64,000 bases of DNA. Origin: CAYQQJ01 sp964419935. Its GTDB lineage: Bacteria; Pseudomonadota; Gammaproteobacteria; Pseudomonadales; Cellvibrionaceae. Below are positions 49,904 to 58,606 of the stretch, piece by piece. Position numbers and translations under genes: made by a program. The notes under the pieces are model-generated. The model was not told the DNA's origin. It ran no database searches and saw only the letters and a list, made by a program, of their open reading frames with translations. The stretch's first letter is position 1. Every line of letters starts with the position of its first letter. The stretch is taken from the NCBI GenBank assembly GCA_964419935.1, contig CAYQQJ010000006.1, positions 1-64,000 of the forward strand, in the 5' to 3' direction.

Positions 49904-50121
49904 CTCAAGTTTCGGAGTTCAAGATGCATGCTTGCAGGTCTGGCACAAGGTGAGGTTCGATTTGGGGGTGGGACTTTTTGAACCCTCACGAGAGGAACCT
50001 CGTGGGGGAGCCCCCATGGACGGGTTTACGGCGTTTCCAGAAAGTCCTACCCCGAAGCGGGCCGGCGTCAAAATCACCTAAAAGGCGGTGCTATAGAGCT
50101 TGGTGAACTCCGAAACTTGAG
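49904..50121. repeat. MITE-like element, 218 bp, with perfect 17-bp terminal inverted repeats
   Basis: CTCAAGTTTCGGAGTTC at 49904-49920 is exactly inverted at 50105-50121. Partial inverted similarity continues inwards (GGGGTGGGACTTT near 49963 against AAAGTCCTACCCC near 50042) to a GC-rich centre with CCTCACGAGAGG. No ORF of recognisable function lies inside. It fills almost the entire gap between cysC and the convergent acyltransferase gene. Confidence 0.8.
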
Positions 50122-50136
50122 TTAGGGCAATAGCGA

Positions 50137-51027
50137 CTACTGCATATCTTCGTAAAAATTCGCGTTCGTCGGCTGTCTTTTGAACCGCTTGTATTCCCAC
50201 TGATACTGCTCTGGAATATTCATCACGCAGTTCTCAATGCCCTGGTTAAGAGCGCGCAAAGCCAGCGCTTCGTCATCGCAATAGAGATCTTCCGGTACCT
50301 CCTGGAAGACAATCTCAAACCCTCCGGACACCCGTTTGGCATAGCCATAGACCACGCGGCAGCCGGTGCGCATCACCAGTTTGTGTATCAATGTCATGGT
50401 GAATGTTGGCAGGCCGAAGAACTCGCTGAAGGCACCGCCGGCCGAATTGGGCGTCTGGTCCGGCAGAATGCCGCTGATTTCGCCGCGCTTGAGTGCCTGC
50501 AGCAACGCGGCAACGCCGCGAGTATTGGTCGGAACCAACTTTGCGCCGGACTTTTCACGGGCATGGTGAACCAGATTTTCAAACTCCTGACGTTTGGGTG
50601 GTTCGTAGAGGTTCGTTACCGGCCCGAATGTTGTCAGGTACATGCCCAGCGCTTCCCAGTTGCCCAAGTGCGGTGACAGTACAATCAGACCTTTGCCGAG
50701 AGCCAGTTGCTCCTTCACCATATCCAGCCCTTGAACGCCGGCTATGCGCTGGCGTGTCCACTCGAAATCCTGGGACCAGACCTTCAGTATTTCGCCGGCA
50801 AGCCGCCCGGTGTGGCGCAGGCTCTCCAGTTCCAGTTGGCGCTGTTGCGCCTGGGTCCAATGGGGGAAACACCGCTCAATGTTGCGTCGGGTAACGCGGG
50901 CCATTCTGGTGCGGCAGGCATAGGAAACGCGACCGGCCAGGCTGCCGATACCCGCCAGAACGGGTAGCGGCAAGTAACCCAGGCTGCGCAGGATGGCGGG
51001 AAGAATCTTGGCGGACATTGACGACAT
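50137..51027 (-). CDS. Lipid A biosynthesis lauroyl/myristoyl acyltransferase (HtrB/LpxL family)
   Basis: Late acyltransferase adding a secondary acyl chain to Kdo-lipid A at the inner membrane. The 296-residue protein has an N-terminal anchor region, the catalytic HxxxxE motif in LSPHLGNWEALG, the downstream GEISGILPDQTP, and FFGLPTFTMTL. The ATG at 51027 is chosen because GGAG lies six bases upstream; an ATG at 51018 is also possible. In pseudomonads a homologue lies next to glyQS, as here. Confidence 0.9.
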   Translation of the reverse strand: MSSMSAKILPAILRSLGYLPLPVLAGIGSLAGRVSYACRTRMARVTRRNIERCFPHWTQAQQRQLELESLRHTGRLAGEILKVWSQDFEWTRQRIAGVQGLDMVKEQLALGKGLIVLSPHLGNWEALGMYLTTFGPVTNLYEPPKRQEFENLVHHAREKSGAKLVPTNTRGVAALLQALKRGEISGILPDQTPNSAGGAFSEFFGLPTFTMTLIHKLVMRTGCRVVYGYAKRVSGGFEIVFQEVPEDLYCDDEALALRALNQGIENCVMNIPEQYQWEYKRFKRQPTNANFYEDMQ

Positions 51028-51250
51028 AAACAACTCCGGGTGAGTGCAGACCGCATTCTGCCAAATTAACCGCGCAGGTGACAGCGTCGGCTGTCCGTCC
51101 GGTCAGCGGCTTGCCATAGAGGAGGGAAATGAATAGAGAGAATAAGCCGGCATGGTCGCGGGAGCTGGCAACCGTTATAATTGCGCGTTTTCAGCGCTTT
51201 GAGCTCAGTTGAACCCCGCTAAGAGCCGGCTACCGGCACAGGTGACCATT

Positions 51251-52201
51251 TTGGACAAACCGGATATCTCCACATTTCAAGGCTTGATCTTGGCCCTGCA
51301 ACAATATTGGGCCGATCAGGGCTGCGTTATTCTGCAACCGCTCGATCTGGAAGTGGGCGCGGGCACATTTCACCCGGCCACATTTTTACGCGCTATTGGC
51401 CCGGAAACCTGGAACGCGGCCTATGTGCAGCCCTGTCGGCGTCCAACTGATGGCCGCTATGGTGAAAACCCCAACCGGTTGCAGCATTATTATCAGTTTC
51501 AGGTGATTCTCAAACCATCGCCAGGCAATATTCAGGAGCTGTATCTCGGCTCACTGCAATACCTGGGTATCGATACCAGCGTTCACGATATCCGCTTTGT
51601 TGAAGACAACTGGGAGTCTCCAACCCTGGGGGCCTGGGGGCTTGGCTGGGAAGTCTGGTTGAATGGCATGGAAGTCACCCAGTTCACTTACTTTCAACAG
51701 GTCGGCGGGCTCGAGTGCTATCCCGTTTCCGGCGAGATTACCTATGGCCTGGAACGCATTGCCATGTACCTGCAAAACAAGGATTCCCTGTACGACTTGG
51801 TGTGGACGAAAAATTCTGCCGGTGAGACTGTGACCTACGGCGATGTCTTCCATCAGAACGAAGTGGAGATGAGCCACTTCAACTTCAGTCACGCCAATGT
51901 GGATTTTCTGCTGGAGACCTTCGATGTGTGCGAGCGGGAGTCCCAGCATCTGATTGAACAGGATCTTCCATTGCCTGCATACGAAATGGTAATGAAAGCA
52001 TCCCACGCGTTCAATTTGCTCGACGCCCGGCAGGCGATTTCGGTTACTGAACGTCAACGCTATATTCTGCGTGTGCGCACCTTGGCGCGAGCTGTTGCTC
52101 AGGCCTACTTCAACAAGCGCCTGAAATTGGGGTTTCCTCTGGCGCCTGCCGCACTGCGGGATGAAGTCACCGCGCGAGCCAACGCCGAGGGAGATAAATA
52201 A
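51251..52201 (+). CDS. glyQ: Glycine-tRNA ligase alpha subunit
   Basis: Catalytic alpha subunit of the alpha2beta2 glycyl-tRNA synthetase. From the TTG at 51251 the product is 316 residues (family about 300-320). It starts in the conserved STFQGLILALQQYWADQGC, followed by QPLDLEVGAGTFHPATFLRA and CRRPTDGRYGENPNRLQHYY. A good ribosome site, AGGTGA, lies five bases upstream of this TTG; a GTG at 51242 and a TTG at 51209 are other in-frame options. It is joined directly to glyS. Confidence 0.95.
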   Translation: MDKPDISTFQGLILALQQYWADQGCVILQPLDLEVGAGTFHPATFLRAIGPETWNAAYVQPCRRPTDGRYGENPNRLQHYYQFQVILKPSPGNIQELYLGSLQYLGIDTSVHDIRFVEDNWESPTLGAWGLGWEVWLNGMEVTQFTYFQQVGGLECYPVSGEITYGLERIAMYLQNKDSLYDLVWTKNSAGETVTYGDVFHQNEVEMSHFNFSHANVDFLLETFDVCERESQHLIEQDLPLPAYEMVMKASHAFNLLDARQAISVTERQRYILRVRTLARAVAQAYFNKRLKLGFPLAPAALRDEVTARANAEGDK

Positions 52202-54304
52202 ATGTCCACTTCATCTCATAGCTTTCTTGTCGAAATCGGCACCGAGGAATTGCCACCCACTGCCCTGCGCACACTGTCTGAAGCGTTTCAACGCGGCATT
52301 GAGCAGGGGCTGGCAGAAGCCAAAATCAGCTTCACCCAAAGTAGTGCCTATGCCACACCGCGCCGTTTGGCAGTGCTCATTGACGGGCTTCCATCACATA
52401 CGCCGCTGGAAAACGTTGTCGTCTGGGGACCACCCGCGAAGATGGCGTTTGATGAAGCCGGTAAGCCGAGCAAGGCCGCTTTGGGTTTCGCCAACAAAAA
52501 TGGCATTGATGCAGGCGACCTGAAAATCGAGAATGACGGCAAGGTCGACAAACTCGTGCATTACAGCCAAGCGGGCGGCATGGAAACCCCGTCGCTGCTC
52601 GCGACGATTGTGGACCAGTCCCTGGCGAGCCTGCCAGTCGCCAAACGCATGCGCTGGGGAGCCAGCCGCGCGGAATTTGTGCGCCCGGTTCACTGGGTTG
52701 TCATGTTGTTTGATAACCATGTTATTGAAACGGAAATTCTGGGCGTTGCGGCAGGTCGCGCAACTCGCGGACACCGCTTCCATTACAACCAAGCGATTGA
52801 ACTGAACCAACCTTCCGATTATGTTGAAAGCCTGCGCAACCCAGGTTTTGTGGTTGCCAGTTTTGCCGAGCGTGAAAATACAGTGCGAGCACAGGTCGCG
52901 GCAGCGGGTGAGCAATTGGGCGGCACAGCCGTCATCGGCGACGACCTTCTGGAAGAAGTAACTGCACTGGTGGAATGGCCGGTGGCACTGGCGGGCAATT
53001 TCGATGAGCGGTTTCTCGAGGTTCCGTCCGAAGCGCTGGTGTCTTCCATGAAGGAGCATCAGAAGTATTTTCATGTGGTGGACAAAACCGGGGCGCTGCT
53101 GCCGCATTTCATTACCCTGGCGAATATCGAAAGCGCCGATCCGGCACAGGTTATTGCCGGTAATGAAAAGGTCATTCGGCCGCGACTGGCGGACGCCGCT
53201 TTCTTTTTCGAGACCGATAAAAAAACCACTTTAAGTGAACAGCGTGAACGCCTGCGCAACGTGGTCTTTCAGGCCCAACTGGGAACGGTGTTTGACAAGA
53301 CCGAACGCATCGCACAACTGGCACGTCATATTGCGACGGCGATTGGGGCGGATGCCGATACGGCCGAGCGCGCGGGCCAGTTGAGCAAAGCTGACCTGGT
53401 CAGCGCCATGGTCTATGAATTTGCCGAACTGCAAGGCATTGCCGGTTACTATTACGCGCGCAACGATGACGAATCCGACGAGGTTGCCGCCGCCATGCAT
53501 GAGCAGTATCTGCCGCGTTATTCGGGTGACGCCTTGCCACAAACGGTCACCGGCAGCATTGTCGCGCTGGCTGACCGACTGGACACACTCATTGGTATTT
53601 TCGCCATTGGTCAGGTGCCCACCGGCTCCAAAGACCCGTTTGCATTGCGTCGCGCCTCCTTGGGCGCACTCCGTATTCTGGTGGAAAAAGAGCTGGACCT
53701 GGACCTGCGTGAACTTCTACTGACCGCGCTCAATAATTATCCAGCACTGCCCCACGGTGATGGTGCTGTGGATGCCACACTGAACTACATGCTGGAACGA
53801 TTCAAGGCCTGGTACGAAGAGGCGGCCATTCCGAGTGAGGTGTTCCAGGCGGTCAGTGCCAAGAACCTTACCTGCCCGCTGGATATCAACAACCGCGTCT
53901 ACGCCGTCTCGGAATTCTGCAAGCTCAAAGAAGCTTCTGCGCTGGCTGCGGCGAACAAGCGCGTCTCCAACATTCTTGCCAAACAGGACGATGTTGTTCT
54001 GGCTGATATTGTTGCGGGTGATATTGACGCGGCACTTTTACAGGAGCCCGCAGAGAAGCATTTGGCGGAAGAACTCACACGGCTCCGCGGTGCGGTCAAA
54101 CCATTGCTGGCTACGCGGGATTACACCGGAACCCTGGCCACGCTCGCGTCCTTGCGAGACAGTGTTGACCGGTTTTTTGACGATGTGATGGTGATGACCG
54201 ACGACAGTGCCGTGCGCAATAACCGGCTGGCATTGCTGCAGCAATTGCGCGCACTGTTTCTGGAAGTGGCGGACATCTCATACTTGGCAGTTAAAGGCGC
54301 ATAG
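52202..54304 (+). CDS. glyS: Glycine-tRNA ligase beta subunit
   Basis: Beta subunit, which binds tRNA-Gly and completes the synthetase. The 700-residue length is normal. The N-terminus FLVEIGTEELPPTALRTL, the segment MRWGASRAEFVRPVHWVVML, and the C-terminal HD and DALR-like regions (CPLDINNRVYAVSEF) are characteristic. It starts immediately after the glyQ stop. Confidence 0.97.
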   Translation: MSTSSHSFLVEIGTEELPPTALRTLSEAFQRGIEQGLAEAKISFTQSSAYATPRRLAVLIDGLPSHTPLENVVVWGPPAKMAFDEAGKPSKAALGFANKNGIDAGDLKIENDGKVDKLVHYSQAGGMETPSLLATIVDQSLASLPVAKRMRWGASRAEFVRPVHWVVMLFDNHVIETEILGVAAGRATRGHRFHYNQAIELNQPSDYVESLRNPGFVVASFAERENTVRAQVAAAGEQLGGTAVIGDDLLEEVTALVEWPVALAGNFDERFLEVPSEALVSSMKEHQKYFHVVDKTGALLPHFITLANIESADPAQVIAGNEKVIRPRLADAAFFFETDKKTTLSEQRERLRNVVFQAQLGTVFDKTERIAQLARHIATAIGADADTAERAGQLSKADLVSAMVYEFAELQGIAGYYYARNDDESDEVAAAMHEQYLPRYSGDALPQTVTGSIVALADRLDTLIGIFAIGQVPTGSKDPFALRRASLGALRILVEKELDLDLRELLLTALNNYPALPHGDGAVDATLNYMLERFKAWYEEAAIPSEVFQAVSAKNLTCPLDINNRVYAVSEFCKLKEASALAAANKRVSNILAKQDDVVLADIVAGDIDAALLQEPAEKHLAEELTRLRGAVKPLLATRDYTGTLATLASLRDSVDRFFDDVMVMTDDSAVRNNRLALLQQLRALFLEVADISYLAVKGA

Positions 54305-54416
54305 AGTCTTGCGTTAAACAATATCAGTACATTTTGCATTGATAGCGATAGATTCCGGCCGCGTAAATCGCCCTGAATCTGTTGTTTCGCTACACCCATT
54401 TTACGAGTAGGACCTG

Positions 54417-55154
54417 ATGCTACACCTGCGATCCGCGCTTTTTGTTCTCGGTTATCTTGCCGCTACCGGTATCTATGGCACCCTGGCGTTATTCCTGTGG
54501 GTTGTTCCACAAAAGTGGCGACACCGGATAATCATCAGCTGGACGATTCTGGTGGTCTATTGGTTACGAATCACCTGTGGCGTGCGCTTTCAGCTGCACG
54601 GTCGGGAGAACATCGAGAACGACAAACCGCGGCAACCTTTTGTGATTCTTTCGAAACATCAAAGCACCTGGGAAACACTGTATCTGCAGAATCTGTTTTA
54701 CCCCACGTCGACAATTCTGAAAAAGGAACTCCTGCGCTTGCCTTTTTTCGGCTGGGGCTTACGTGCGCTCAACCCCATAGGCATTGACCGAAGCAATCCG
54801 CGCGATGCGCTGCGCCAGGTGAAAGCGCAGGGCGTCGCCCGGCTCAAGGACAATATCAATGTGCTGCTTTTTCCTGAAGGCACACGCATGAAACCTGGCG
54901 AGCGCGGCAAGTATGCGCGAAGCGGCGCGGACATCGCCTGCGAAGCCGGCGTGGATGTCATTCCCGTAGCCGTGAACGCCGGGCGCTGCTGGCCGTCGGG
55001 TACCTTTCTTAAATATCCCGGGGTCATTCAGGTTTCCGTTGGCGCTGCCATTGCCACTGAAGGGCGCACCAGCCGGGAAGTAATGCAGAAGGTCGAGACC
55101 TGGATAGAAAGCGAAATGGAAAAGCTGGATTCACCAGCAGCGGATTCACCCTGA
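54417..55154 (+). CDS. 1-acyl-sn-glycerol-3-phosphate acyltransferase (PlsC family)
   Basis: Makes phosphatidic acid from lysophosphatidic acid at the inner membrane. The 245-residue protein has an N-terminal helix (LFVLGYLAATGIYGTLALFL), an acyltransferase block I KHQSTWET (HxxxxE variant of HX4D), GIDRSNPRDA, and block III LLFPEGTRMKPGE. A homologue occupies the dnaA-gyrB side of glyQS in pseudomonads. Confidence 0.9.
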   Translation: MLHLRSALFVLGYLAATGIYGTLALFLWVVPQKWRHRIIISWTILVVYWLRITCGVRFQLHGRENIENDKPRQPFVILSKHQSTWETLYLQNLFYPTSTILKKELLRLPFFGWGLRALNPIGIDRSNPRDALRQVKAQGVARLKDNINVLLFPEGTRMKPGERGKYARSGADIACEAGVDVIPVAVNAGRCWPSGTFLKYPGVIQVSVGAAIATEGRTSREVMQKVETWIESEMEKLDSPAADSP

Positions 55155-55186
55155 AACTGACAAAGCGGAAGCAACAAACGAATACG

Positions 55187-56506
55187 TCATTCAGCGGTGG
55201 ATAAATAAACCTGCTGTCGGTTGGCTGCAAGAGTGACGACGCGATTGCGCCCTTCTGACTTCGCGCGATACAGCGCGGTATCAGCCCGGCCAATGAACAA
55301 GGCCACATCTTCATCATCAAAAACGGTCACGCCGAAGCTTGCGGAAATCCTGACACCGTTGGACCAGTTCTGCTCCGCCACCAGTTCACGAAGTTTCTCC
55401 GCCAGAATACTCGCGTCCCGCAACGAGGTGTTCGGACACAGCAGCAAAAATTCCTCGCCACCCCAACGCGCAAATAGATCCCTGTCCCGTATGTGCGAGC
55501 TGATCAGTTCGGTGAATTCAACCAGCACCTGATCGCCCAATTGGTGCCCGCCGGAATCATTGATGCTTTTGAAGTGATCAATATCAATGAAGATTCCGGC
55601 CAGCGGCTTCCCGCCATAGCGTGCATGATAAATGTGCTCCAGAAAGCGATCGCGGATGCCCGCACGGTTGCGGATGCCGGTGAGAGGGTCGTGTGACGCC
55701 AGCTTCTCAAACTTCTCACTCTGTAGTTCCAACAGGTGATTCATCGACTGCAGCTCCACCTCCCTCTGCTGGCTGGCTCGCAAACGTCGACGATAGTGTT
55801 GCAACTCCAGCACTACAGCGAATAACGCAAACAACAACCAGCCGATGAGCAATGCCCGATACAACGCTACCGCGCTGATCCATTTGCCGCGAAACTCGAG
55901 GTATTTCAGTGTGATGCTGTACTTACCGGGAACCACTGCGCCGCCGGTAGTAATGTCTATCTGAATGACCTCACTGAATTCGGAAGCGATATAGTCAATG
56001 GGCAGAGACATCGACTGTCTCCACCAGGAGGCGACCTGAAAGTGACTCAACGGAATGCTCAGGACGGGGTTTGTTGAGGGCTGATAGTCGATTTCATTGA
56101 CCTTGAGAGTCGTGAATTGGGTGCGATCCGAGTATGCCGGGTTGAAATTGCGAATCATGACGCGGATCCGATCAACGCCCGGATGAGTGTAATCAGCGGC
56201 AATAACCATGGAGTCGTAACCGGTGAGGTCCAGCCCCGTCAAACCGTCACCCTGCATGTAGATCGCAAGCTCACAGAACGCCCACATATAGTCCAACGTC
56301 AGGTCGCAGTCCACCCGAACACCGTCCTCGGAAATAGAAAGGCGGGACACAGTTCCGCCGCCCTCACCGCGGTCGTCAATGGCCTGAAGATAAGGCCAGC
56401 TGGAATCAATGCGCAATACACGCGTCATGCCGTAGTGCTGCCAGATGATCAACAACAACGACAGCGCTGCAAAACTGAAACCGATGAGCCTGTATCTAAT
56501 CTGCAT
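55187..56506 (-). CDS. Membrane-bound diguanylate cyclase (GGDEF)
   Basis: Synthesises c-di-GMP. From the ATG at 56506 the product has 439 residues: an N-terminal helix, a ~190-residue periplasmic beta-rich sensor region, a second helix (ALLIGWLLFALFAVVLELQH), a short coiled linker and a GGDEF domain with an intact active site, RWGGEEFLLL (GGEEF at 349-353). The RxxD inhibitory site RDRD lies five residues upstream, so product feedback is likely. A TTG at 56548 would extend the N-terminus by 14 residues. The periplasmic ligand is unknown. Confidence 0.88.
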   Translation of the reverse strand: MQIRYRLIGFSFAALSLLLIIWQHYGMTRVLRIDSSWPYLQAIDDRGEGGGTVSRLSISEDGVRVDCDLTLDYMWAFCELAIYMQGDGLTGLDLTGYDSMVIAADYTHPGVDRIRVMIRNFNPAYSDRTQFTTLKVNEIDYQPSTNPVLSIPLSHFQVASWWRQSMSLPIDYIASEFSEVIQIDITTGGAVVPGKYSITLKYLEFRGKWISAVALYRALLIGWLLFALFAVVLELQHYRRRLRASQQREVELQSMNHLLELQSEKFEKLASHDPLTGIRNRAGIRDRFLEHIYHARYGGKPLAGIFIDIDHFKSINDSGGHQLGDQVLVEFTELISSHIRDRDLFARWGGEEFLLLCPNTSLRDASILAEKLRELVAEQNWSNGVRISASFGVTVFDDEDVALFIGRADTALYRAKSEGRNRVVTLAANRQQVYLSTAE

Positions 56507-56651
56507 GCTGCGTCTGCGGGACCCCTGAAAAAGACTGTCATTATCCAAAGTCTAGTTCAAAACGTTGAATTCGGCGACAAATCATTGCGTTGGACGCCTT
56601 ACCACCGACAGCTGAATTTCCAGATGGCATCCCAGTGTAGGCCGTCATTCA

Positions 56652-56776
56652 GTTTGTAACTTATAGCGAGTGCATTTTTTCGTCGATCGAGGCGCTTTTA
56701 TGAAGGCATAGTGGGCCTATGTCAAAGAAAAGCAACGCGGAGTGGCGGAAAAAGGCGCCGTTATAAGTTATGAAAT
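56652..56776. repeat. MITE-like imperfect palindrome, about 125 bp
   Basis: TAACTTATA at 56657-56665 is mirrored by TATAAGTTA at 56762-56770. Inwards, ATTTTTTCG...GGCGC on the left has a partner in GCGGAAAAAGGCGCC on the right, and the centre is GGCATAG-TGG-GCCTATG. The whole intergenic region can fold into one long imperfect hairpin. It has no coding capacity and occupies the gap between the diguanylate cyclase gene and the next gene. Confidence 0.65.
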
Positions 56777-56831
56777 GAGTGACGACCTACACTATGTTGC
56801 AGGCTTGGAAGCAGCGCCCGCATCGCTGCCG

Positions 56832-58310
56832 TCAGATCACGCCGGGAATGAACCGGTAGCGGACTTGTTGACGATATTCCAGATATTGCGGGTCCGCACT
56901 CAGATGACGTTCTTCGGTCATGGCGCGCATGTAGTAGAACCAGGTCATCAATACCAGACCGAACGTCTGCAAAATGGCGACGTGAAGACCGGTGTGGGAC
57001 GCGTTGTAGATCACGGCCGGAAACATCACACACCACCACGCGAAATTTTTGGAGGCGTAGGCCGGGTGACGAATAAATGCATAGGGGCCGGTGCGGATGA
57101 TGCCTCGGTTGGTCAGGTTGGAGAAGCGTACGCCAAACCAGAGGGTAGCGGACATATAGACGAAGTAGCTGAGCACCATCATGCCGGTGAACAAGGTCAC
57201 CAGCCATTGCGCGGTGAAATTGAGCACCTCGCGCTCGCCCGGTGCGCTGAAATACAGCCCCAGAAACATCTGAAACGGTGGATAGCAGCAAATGCACACA
57301 ACCCAACCGAGCAAGGTCGGTTCTACCGAACGCGTGTTGTTGTCCACCCAGCGGGAGGAGATGATATAGCCGCACCAGGCGAGAGCAACATCAATAGAGA
57401 ATATGACAGCGATGGCGATGTTGAAGAAGTCATTATTAAAGCGCGAGTGGGTGTAAACGCCACTGGCGATCGCGTTGGGAATCCCGTCGAACATGTAGCC
57501 GATATTGTTGACCAGGTGAGGAAACTGGTCGACGAAGAATACCGTCATCAGGGGCGCAAAAAATAGTTTCACCAGCAACCCGCGTGTAGCCTTTTTATCG
57601 CTCTCCGAAAATTCGCTACGCCAGCCTTTGCAGCCGGGCAGCCAAGAGGCGAGGTAAACCACCACACGGGAAAAGAGCTCGGCGAAGTCCTGGCGATCCG
57701 CCTCGTCATCATGTTTAAACGCACGGGTCAGCACAATATACGGCATACCCAGCCAGAGGTAGGCGGTCCAGGCGATTTCCAGAAAGCGGAACCAGCCGCG
57801 GTAATAGGGTGCGTTTCGTTGGTAGCCGTACTCATTGGCCCACCAGAAGAACTGCATTACCAGCGCCAGAATGCACAGGTATTTGATGTAACTGACAAGG
57901 GCACCGCCCAGAAAGGAAACATAGTGACCGCGTTTAAGGGAAGGAGCCAGCTGAATGAATTGGCGGCCCTCGCGCAACCAGAGCCGCGTAATTTCTACCA
58001 CGATCATGGCACTCGTCACCATAAACAATGCCATCAGGATGCTGTCAGTGCGCTCGGTAGTCACCTGATAACCCGCGATGGATACACCGCTGATCAGAGC
58101 ACCTGTGGCCTGATACCAGGCTGCACATACGATGACTGCGATTGCGCCCGTCAGACCGCTGATCCAGGCGCGATCCGTGGCCCAGCCTGCGGTTGTGGCA
58201 GCAGCTGCCGCGGAGCGAGACGAAGCGGATTTAGGTGACACGGCATTGCCAAGCGGCGCGTCAACGGCAAGGGAGGCATTTTTATTAGCGTGTGAGCGGG
58301 AGCTAGCCAT
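56832..58310 (-). CDS. Polytopic membrane protein with C-terminal ICMT/PEMT-like methyltransferase region
   Basis: 492 residues with an Ala/Ser-rich cytoplasmic N-terminus and about ten hydrophobic segments. The last ~120 residues carry GIIRTGPYAFIRHPAYASKN, then EERHL...PQYLEYRQQV, the pattern of isoprenylcysteine carboxyl methyltransferase-like and phospholipid methyltransferase-like integral membrane enzymes that bind AdoMet in the membrane. The N-terminal two thirds are not recognised. The substrate is unknown; a lipid or prenylated compound is likely from the family. It is in the same direction as the diguanylate cyclase gene, but a palindromic repeat lies between. Confidence 0.75.
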   Translation of the reverse strand: MASSRSHANKNASLAVDAPLGNAVSPKSASSRSAAAAATTAGWATDRAWISGLTGAIAVIVCAAWYQATGALISGVSIAGYQVTTERTDSILMALFMVTSAMIVVEITRLWLREGRQFIQLAPSLKRGHYVSFLGGALVSYIKYLCILALVMQFFWWANEYGYQRNAPYYRGWFRFLEIAWTAYLWLGMPYIVLTRAFKHDDEADRQDFAELFSRVVVYLASWLPGCKGWRSEFSESDKKATRGLLVKLFFAPLMTVFFVDQFPHLVNNIGYMFDGIPNAIASGVYTHSRFNNDFFNIAIAVIFSIDVALAWCGYIISSRWVDNNTRSVEPTLLGWVVCICCYPPFQMFLGLYFSAPGEREVLNFTAQWLVTLFTGMMVLSYFVYMSATLWFGVRFSNLTNRGIIRTGPYAFIRHPAYASKNFAWWCVMFPAVIYNASHTGLHVAILQTFGLVLMTWFYYMRAMTEERHLSADPQYLEYRQQVRYRFIPGVI

Positions 58311-58554
58311 TGTTGTTATTCTCTTTTTGCATGAGGGCCTAATCCCAGGGGCCGGTTAATACTCGCTCGATCCGTCTCAGCGTTGGAATTGATTGCGGAG
58401 CTATCACTGCAATGATCAACACCGCAACAGCCAATGATGAACCTGTAGCCGTCAGTGATCAACATGAAATAGCCAGGATCAAATGGTGCCCTGATAGAAC
58501 GTTCAGCTCAAGGTGTTTGGCGGAATTTAACCGTGGGTTTCACAAAATTGAACT

Positions 58555-58589
58555 GCGAAACACAGGCGGGCATGCCACCTGTGTTTCGC
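58555..58589 (-). terminator. Probable terminator of the chitinase gene
   Basis: A perfect 12-bp stem, GCGAAACACAGG (58555-58566) with CCTGTGTTTCGC (58578-58589), lies 17 bp after the chitinase stop. The downstream T-tract is weak (AATTTTG). Confidence 0.6.
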
Positions 58590-58606
58590 TGAAGCGCTAT
58601 AGGAGC

